Source of the DNA: Thiobacillus sp. SCUT-2
GTDB lineage: Bacteria; Pseudomonadota; Gammaproteobacteria; Burkholderiales; Thiobacillaceae
Assembly (NCBI RefSeq): GCF_035621355.1
Contig: NZ_CP141769.1
Coordinates: 930,001 to 994,000, forward strand
Reading direction: 5' to 3'
DNA: 64,000 nucleotides
The notes under the pieces are model-generated. The model made no database searches. It saw only the letters and a list, made by a program, of their open reading frames with translations, and was not told the DNA's origin. This document shows positions 59,030-64,000 of the stretch, one piece after another (within the stretch, counting starts at the first letter, position 1; each line of letters starts with the position of its first letter). The position numbers were made by a program, and so were the translations under genes.

Positions 59030-60200
59030 GACCGCGCGCAAGATCCTGACGCTGAACGCCATTTCCGCGCGGGGCCTTGCGCGGCTGCCGCAGCACTACG
59101 TGGTCGGGGGCGACGTCGCCGAGCCCGACGGCATCCTGGTGCGCTCGGCCAACATGCACGACATGGACATCCCGGCGTCGGTACGGGCGATCGGCCGTGC
59201 CGGTGCGGGCACCAACAACATTCCGGTGAAGAAGCTGTCCGAGCGCGGCGTGCCGGTATTCAACGCGCCCGGCGCCAACGCCAACGCCGTCAAGGAGCTG
59301 GTGATCGCCGGCATGCTGATGGGCGCGCGCAACCTGGTGCCGGCGCTGAAGTTCGTCGAAGGGCTCGGCGGCAGCGACGAGGAGATGCACAAGGCGACCG
59401 AGGCAGGCAAGAAGGCGTTCGCCGGCATCGAACTGCCCGGCCGCACGCTCGGCGTGATCGGCCTCGGCGCGATCGGTTCGCACATCGCCGAGGCGGCGAT
59501 CCGGCTTGGCATGCAGGTCGTGGGCTACGACCCCGCGATCACCGTCGACGCCGCCTGGCGCCTGCCGTCGCAGGTCAAGCGTGCGGAAAGCGTCGAGGAC
59601 GTGCTGCGCATGGCCGACTTCGTGACGCTCCACGTGCCGCTCCTCGACGCCACCCGCAACCTCATCAACGCCCAGCGCATCGGGCTGATGCGCCCGGGCG
59701 CCGTGCTGCTGAACTTCGCGCGCGAGGGCGTCGTCGACAATGCCGCCGTGGTCGAGGCGCTCGACGCCGGCAAGCTGCATGCCTACATCTGCGACTTCCC
59801 GGCCAATGCCCTGAAGGGCCACGCCAGGGTCGTCGCGCTGCCGCATCTCGGGGCCTCCACCGAGGAAGCCGAGGAGAACTGCGCGGTGATGGTCGCCGGC
59901 CAGCTTGCCGACTACCTGGAGCACGGCAACATCCTCAATTCGGTCAATTTCCCCAACGTGAGCATGGCGCGCGAGTCGGCATTCCGGCTGGCGATCGCCA
60001 ACGCCAATGTGCCCAACATGGTCGGCCAGATTTCCGCCGCCCTGGCCGCCGCCGGGCTCAACATCCACAACATGGTCAACAAGTCCAAGGGCGACATGGC
60101 CTATACGCTGGTCGACGTCGACAGCGCCGTGAGCGGGGACCTCATCCGGACGCTCGCCGCCATCGAAGGCGTGCTCGCCGTGCGCTATCTGCCTGCATGA
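59022..60200 (+). CDS. serA: D-3-phosphoglycerate dehydrogenase (short ACT form)
   Basis: 392 residues. NAD-binding [14 protein letters not shown], catalytic His in [15 protein letters not shown], and a C-terminal ACT domain ([20 protein letters not shown]) for serine feedback. It makes 3-phosphohydroxypyruvate for SerC, so serA sits next to its pathway partner inside the aromatic cluster. Start overlaps serC and stop overlaps pheA. Confidence 0.95.
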   Translation: MAETARKILTLNAISARGLARLPQHYVVGGDVAEPDGILVRSANMHDMDIPASVRAIGRAGAGTNNIPVKKLSERGVPVFNAPGANANAVKELVIAGMLMGARNLVPALKFVEGLGGSDEEMHKATEAGKKAFAGIELPGRTLGVIGLGAIGSHIAEAAIRLGMQVVGYDPAITVDAAWRLPSQVKRAESVEDVLRMADFVTLHVPLLDATRNLINAQRIGLMRPGAVLLNFAREGVVDNAAVVEALDAGKLHAYICDFPANALKGHARVVALPHLGASTEEAEENCAVMVAGQLADYLEHGNILNSVNFPNVSMARESAFRLAIANANVPNMVGQISAALAAAGLNIHNMVNKSKGDMAYTLVDVDSAVSGDLIRTLAAIEGVLAVRYLPA

Positions 60201-61270
60201 TGGACGACGAGGCCCTGAAGGCACTGCGCGTCCGCATCGACGCGATCGACGACGCCGTGCTGAAGCTGGTGTCGGAGCGCGCCGGCATCGCGCAGGAGGT
60301 CGGCCACGCCAAGGGCGGCGAACGGATCTACCGCCCCGAGCGGGAGGCGCAGATCGTCAGAAGGCTGCGCGAGAACAACCCCGGTCCGCTGTCCGGCGAC
60401 ACCGTGGAGCGGCTGATCCGCGAGATCATGTCGGCCTGCCGTGCCGTCGAGGAAGCGACCCGGGTTGCCTACCTCGGGCCGGCCGGCACGTTCAGCCAGC
60501 AGGCCGTGGCGAAGCATTTCGGCCATGCGGTCGACGCGCTCGCCGAGGCCGACATCGATGCCTGCTTCCAGGCCGTGGAAACCGGGCGTGCGCATTTTGC
60601 CGTCGTGCCGGTGGAAAACTCGACCGAAGGCGCGGTGGGCCGCACGCTCGATCTCATCGTCGCGAGCCGCCTGAAGATCTGCAGCGAGGTGATGCTGCCT
60701 GTCCACCAGAGCCTGATGCGCAAGCATGGCGGTCTTGCCGGCATCCAGCGTGTGTACGGCCACGCGCAGTCGCTCGCGCAGTGCCAGCAGTGGCTGTCCC
60801 GCCACCTGCCCAATGCCGAGCGCATCAGCGTCGTGAGCAACAGCGAGGGCGCGCGCCGCGCCGCGGCCGAGCCCGATGCGGCCACCCTCGGATCGGCGGC
60901 TGCCGCCGAGCTGTATGGCCTGGAGGTGGTCGAGGCGCGCGTCGAGGACGAGGCGAGCAACACCACCCGCTTCCTGGTGCTGGGCCAGGCCGACGCCGCG
61001 CCTTCGGGGCGCGACAAGACCTCGCTCGTGATGGGCGCGAAGAACCAGCCCGGCGCCGTCGTGAAGCTCCTGCAGCCGCTCGCCGATGCCGGCATCTCCA
61101 TGACCAAGCTGGAGTCGCGTCCGGCGCGCTCCGGCAACTGGGAATATCTCTTCTTCCTGGTCTGCGACGGCCACCGCCTCGACCCGAAGCTTGCCGCCGC
61201 GCTGGCGGAGATCGAGTCGCGCGCCGCCTTCCTCAAGATCCTCGGCTCCTACCCCGCCGCTTCAGCATGA
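60197..61270 (+). CDS. pheA: Chorismate mutase/prephenate dehydratase (P-protein)
   Basis: 357 residues. An AroQ-type mutase (LRVRIDAIDDAVLKLVSERA) leads, then prephenate dehydratase (VAYLGPAGTFSQQAVAKHFG, VPVENSTEGAVGRTLDL), then an ACT domain for phenylalanine feedback (ESRPARSGNWEYLFF). Gives phenylpyruvate. Overlaps serA and hisC by four bases. Confidence 0.96.
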   Translation: MMDDEALKALRVRIDAIDDAVLKLVSERAGIAQEVGHAKGGERIYRPEREAQIVRRLRENNPGPLSGDTVERLIREIMSACRAVEEATRVAYLGPAGTFSQQAVAKHFGHAVDALAEADIDACFQAVETGRAHFAVVPVENSTEGAVGRTLDLIVASRLKICSEVMLPVHQSLMRKHGGLAGIQRVYGHAQSLAQCQQWLSRHLPNAERISVVSNSEGARRAAAEPDAATLGSAAAAELYGLEVVEARVEDEASNTTRFLVLGQADAAPSGRDKTSLVMGAKNQPGAVVKLLQPLADAGISMTKLESRPARSGNWEYLFFLVCDGHRLDPKLAAALAEIESRAAFLKILGSYPAASA

Positions 61271-62361
61271 ATTGTTGCGATCTTGCGCCGCCCTACGTGC
61301 GCGCGATAGCCCCCTATCTGCCCGGCAAGCCCATCTCGGAACTCGCGCGGGAACTGGGCCTGGCCGAGGCCGACATCGTCAAGCTGGCGTCGAACGAGAA
61401 TCCCCTCGGCCCCAGCCCGCGCGCGCTGGCCGCGGCGCAGGATGCGCTGCACGACATGGCGCTGTATCCGGATGGCGCCGGCTTCGCGCTGAAGGCGAAG
61501 CTGTCTGCAAAATTCGGCGTCGACTCGAAGCAGATCGTGCTCGGCAACGGATCGAACGACGTGCTCGACATGGTCGCGCGCGCCTTTCTCGCGCCGGGCA
61601 CGTCCTCGGTCTTCTCGCAGCACGCTTTCGCCGTCTATCCGATCGCCACCCAGACGGTCGGCGCGCAGGGCATCGCCGTGCCGGCCCGCGACTACGGCCA
61701 TGATCTCGCCGCGATGCGTGCAGCGATCCGCGATGATACGCGCGTGCTGTGGATCGCCAATCCGAACAATCCCACGGGCACTTTCCTGCCCTGGGCCGAG
61801 ATCGAGGCCTTCCTCGCGAGCGTGCCGCGCGAGGTGCTCGTCGTGCTCGACGAGGCCTACGGCGAATACCTGCCGACCGACGACCGTGCCGACACGCTGG
61901 CGTGGGTGGAGCGCTTCCCGAACCTCCTGATCAGCCGCACCTTCTCCAAGGCCTATGGGCTCGCCGGGCTGCGCGCCGGCTACGGCATCGGCCATCCCGA
62001 CGTCATCGACCTGCTGAACCGGGTGCGCCATCCGTTCAACGTCAACGCGCCCGCGCTCGCCGCGGCCGAGGCCGCGCTCGACGACGTCGAGTTCCTGCTG
62101 CGCAGCTATGCGCTGAACAGCGCCGGCATGGCGCAGCTGAAGGCGGGGCTGGCCGACTTGACGATCGAGACGGTGCCGTCGAAGGGCAATTTCCTGCTGG
62201 CGAAGGTCGGCGACGCCGCGCGCATCAACCAGGAACTGCTGAAGCGCGGCGTGATCGTGCGTCCGGTCGCGAACTACGGCCTGCCCGAATTCCTGCGCGT
62301 CTCGGTCGGTCTCGCCGGACAGAACGCACGTTTCCTGGAAGCGTTGAAAGCGTGCCTGTGA
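61267..62361 (+). CDS. hisC: Histidinol-phosphate/aromatic aminotransferase
   Basis: 364 residues, class I/II PLP enzyme. [13 protein letters not shown] opens it; the PLP lysine is in [17 protein letters not shown]. Here, between pheA and tyrA, it likely transaminates aromatic precursors (phenylpyruvate, 4-hydroxyphenylpyruvate, perhaps prephenate) as well as imidazole-acetol phosphate. A second hisC in the his operon elsewhere is possible. ATG at 61267 overlaps the pheA TGA. Confidence 0.93.
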   Translation: MNCCDLAPPYVRAIAPYLPGKPISELARELGLAEADIVKLASNENPLGPSPRALAAAQDALHDMALYPDGAGFALKAKLSAKFGVDSKQIVLGNGSNDVLDMVARAFLAPGTSSVFSQHAFAVYPIATQTVGAQGIAVPARDYGHDLAAMRAAIRDDTRVLWIANPNNPTGTFLPWAEIEAFLASVPREVLVVLDEAYGEYLPTDDRADTLAWVERFPNLLISRTFSKAYGLAGLRAGYGIGHPDVIDLLNRVRHPFNVNAPALAAAEAALDDVEFLLRSYALNSAGMAQLKAGLADLTIETVPSKGNFLLAKVGDAARINQELLKRGVIVRPVANYGLPEFLRVSVGLAGQNARFLEALKACL

Positions 62362-63224
62362 TCGTCGATACCCTGGCCGTCGTCGGCACCGGCCTGATCG
62401 GCGGCTCGTTCGCGCTGGCCCTGAAGCAGGCTGGCGCGGTGCGCGAGGTGCTCGGCGTCGGCCGCAACCCCGCGCGCCTCGCGCTCGCGCGCGAACTCGG
62501 CGTGATCGACCGCGCCGCCGACTGGGCCGAGGCGGCGCAGGCCGATTGCGTCCTGCTGGCCCTGCCGGTCGGCGAAACCGAGGCGGCGTTGAAGCAGCTG
62601 TTGCCCCACCTCAAGCCCGGCGCCGTCGTCACCGACGCCGGCAGCACCAAGGCCGAGGTCGTCGCCGCCGCGCGCGCCGTGCTCGGCGCGCGCTCCGCCG
62701 ACTTCGTGCCGGGCCATCCGATCGCGGGTTCCGAGCGGAGCGGCCCGGGTGCGGCGCGCGCGGACCTCTACCACGGCAAGCGCGTGGTGCTGACGCCGCT
62801 GGCCGAGACGCGTGCCGACGCCGCGGCGACCGTGCGCGCGCTGTGGGAGGCGGCGGGTGCGGAGGTCGAGACGCTCGACGCCGCGCAGCACGACCGCATC
62901 TTCGCGGCGGTGAGCCATCTGCCGCACCTCGCCGCGTTCGCGCTGGTCGACGACCTCGCGCAGCGCGCCGACCGCGACACCTTCTTCCGCTTCGCCGCGA
63001 GCGGCTTCCGCGATTTCACCCGCATCGCCGGCTCCTCGCCCGACATGTGGCGCGACATTGCGCTGGCCAACCGCGAGGCGCTGCTGGCCGAGCTCGACGC
63101 CTACGTGGACGCCCTGCAAACGCTGCGCGCGGCGGTCGACGCACGCGACGGACAAGCCCTGCACACGATTTTCTCGCGTGCCCGCGAAGCGCGCGAAAAC
63201 TGGTTGAAGCAACAGGATTCCTGA
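62358..63224 (+). CDS. tyrA: Prephenate/arogenate dehydrogenase
   Basis: 288 residues, TyrA domain alone. NAD(P)-binding [19 protein letters not shown], then [10 protein letters not shown] and [15 protein letters not shown], the substrate loop. It makes 4-hydroxyphenylpyruvate or tyrosine. The start is GTG at 62358 overlapping the hisC TGA. Its stop overlaps aroA (TGATG). Confidence 0.94.
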   Translation: MIVDTLAVVGTGLIGGSFALALKQAGAVREVLGVGRNPARLALARELGVIDRAADWAEAAQADCVLLALPVGETEAALKQLLPHLKPGAVVTDAGSTKAEVVAAARAVLGARSADFVPGHPIAGSERSGPGAARADLYHGKRVVLTPLAETRADAAATVRALWEAAGAEVETLDAAQHDRIFAAVSHLPHLAAFALVDDLAQRADRDTFFRFAASGFRDFTRIAGSSPDMWRDIALANREALLAELDAYVDALQTLRAAVDARDGQALHTIFSRAREARENWLKQQDS

Positions 63225-64000
63225 TGGATTTTCTCGATCTGCCCGCCTGCAGCCACGCCGAAGGCACGGTGCGGCTGCCCGGCTCCAAGAGCATCTCCAA
63301 CCGCGTGCTGCTGCTGGCCGCGCTCGCCGACGGCGTGACCGAGGTGCGCGACCTGCTCGATTCCGACGATACGCGGCACATGCTGGCGGCGCTGAAGACG
63401 CTGGGCGTCGGCGTCGAGGATCGCGGCGACAACCACTGGCGCATCACCGGCGTCGGCGGGGCTTTCCCGGTGAAGCAGGCCGAACTCTTCCTCGGCAACG
63501 CCGGCACCGCGTTCCGGCCGCTGACCGCCGCACTCGCGCTGTCCGGCGGCGACTACGTGCTGAAGGGCGTGGCACGCATGCATGAGCGGCCGATCGGCGA
63601 TCTGGTCGACGCGCTCAAGCAGCTTGGCGCGCAGGTCGATTACCTCGGCAATCCCGGTTACCCGCCGCTGCACGTTCATCCAGCCCGGCTTGCCGGCGAT
63701 CGTGCCCAGGTGCGCGGCAACGTGTCGAGCCAGTTCCTCACCGGCCTGCTGATGGCGCTGCCGCTGCGGCGCATGGCGACGACGGTCGAGGTCGTCGGCG
63801 AGCTGATTTCCAAGCCCTACATCGGCATCACGCTGGCAATGCTGCGCCGCTTCGGCGTCGACGTGGCGCAGGACGGCTGGGCAGGCTTCACGGTCGCGGC
63901 CGACGCGCGCTATAAGACGCCGGGCGAAATCTACGTCGAGGGCGACGCCTCGTCGGCCTCGTATTTCCTCGCCGCCGGCGCCATCGGCGGCGGTCCGGTG
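63224..64000 (+). CDS. aroA: 5-enolpyruvylshikimate-3-phosphate synthase (5' part)
   Basis: 259 residues before the edge. EPSP synthase joins shikimate 3-phosphate and [23 protein letters not shown] binds phosphates; [19 protein letters not shown] and [17 protein letters not shown] are further family motifs. The first [10 protein letters not shown] motif has the usual Gly-Ala pattern. Start overlaps the tyrA stop. The rest is beyond the window; cmk and rpsA would be expected next by analogy. Confidence 0.96.
   Translation, partial: MDFLDLPACSHAEGTVRLPGSKSISNRVLLLAALADGVTEVRDLLDSDDTRHMLAALKTLGVGVEDRGDNHWRITGVGGAFPVKQAELFLGNAGTAFRPLTAALALSGGDYVLKGVARMHERPIGDLVDALKQLGAQVDYLGNPGYPPLHVHPARLAGDRAQVRGNVSSQFLTGLLMALPLRRMATTVEVVGELISKPYIGITLAMLRRFGVDVAQDGWAGFTVAADARYKTPGEIYVEGDASSASYFLAAGAIGGGPV

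Overview
The window is high-GC bacterial DNA with short intergenic gaps. It most likely comes from a sulfur-oxidising betaproteobacterium close to Thiobacillus. The left edge carries dissimilatory ATP sulfurylase (sat) next to adenylylsulfate reductase beta (aprB), a pairing used by chemolithotrophic sulfur oxidisers. The tmRNA tag ANDENYALAA and the right-hand gene order gyrA-serC-serA-pheA-hisC-tyrA-aroA also fit this group. The genus is inferred from gene content, not from a search.

Layout. 1-2.2 kb: aprB (cut by the edge), sat and a conserved hypothetical, all on minus. 2.3-4.5 kb: a class I glutamine amidotransferase divergent from a retropepsin-like protease, then folE2 with its own promoter. 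4.6-7.6 kb: the xseB-ispA-dxs isoprenoid operon. 7.6-17.2 kb: a Rieske oxygenase behind a structured leader, an EamA transporter, a SpoIIAA-like protein, a DUF3025/CnoX-like/prolyl aminopeptidase cluster, a FIST protein and a MASE1-GGDEF-EAL c-di-GMP enzyme. 17.2-24.2 kb: acnA, a DUF3147 protein, lysS, a 133-bp palindromic repeat, and recQ.

24.2-27.3 kb is a lower-GC island wedged between the stop codons of recQ and pepN. It holds a 48-aa ORF, a 719-aa protein that I read as GNAT + PIN nuclease + second GNAT-like + PUA/ASCH-like, a stand-alone ASCH-domain protein and a small terminal ORF. The junctions overlap as in an operon. This is the best candidate for an undescribed system, and its role is unknown.

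27.3-37.4 kb: pepN (with a palindromic repeat inserted in frame), prfB with its programmed +1 frameshift, a MgtC/DUF4010 membrane protein, a dihaem cytochrome c-DUF302 fusion coupled to a second DUF302 protein, and a MarR-HlyD-MFS efflux operon with a clear operator. 37.5-41.9 kb: a FeoB-like transporter with a degenerate G domain, two Hsp20 genes, and divergent cbpA-cbpM. 41.9-45.3 kb: modE-modA-modB-modC behind a ModE box. 45.3-49.4 kb: a PNPOx-like protein, tmRNA, a SirB2-type protein, gph, ubiG and an mtaD-like deaminase. 49.5-55.3 kb: a TonB uptake operon (BNR-repeat protein, TlpA-like protein, receptor, TonB, ExbB, ExbD). 55.4-64 kb: gyrA followed by the tightly overlapped serine/aromatic amino-acid genes ending in aroA (cut by the edge).

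I saw no tRNA, rRNA, CRISPR array, insertion sequence or prophage. Most genes overlap or lie within a few bases of their operon neighbours, so operon calls rest mainly on spacing and start/stop overlaps.
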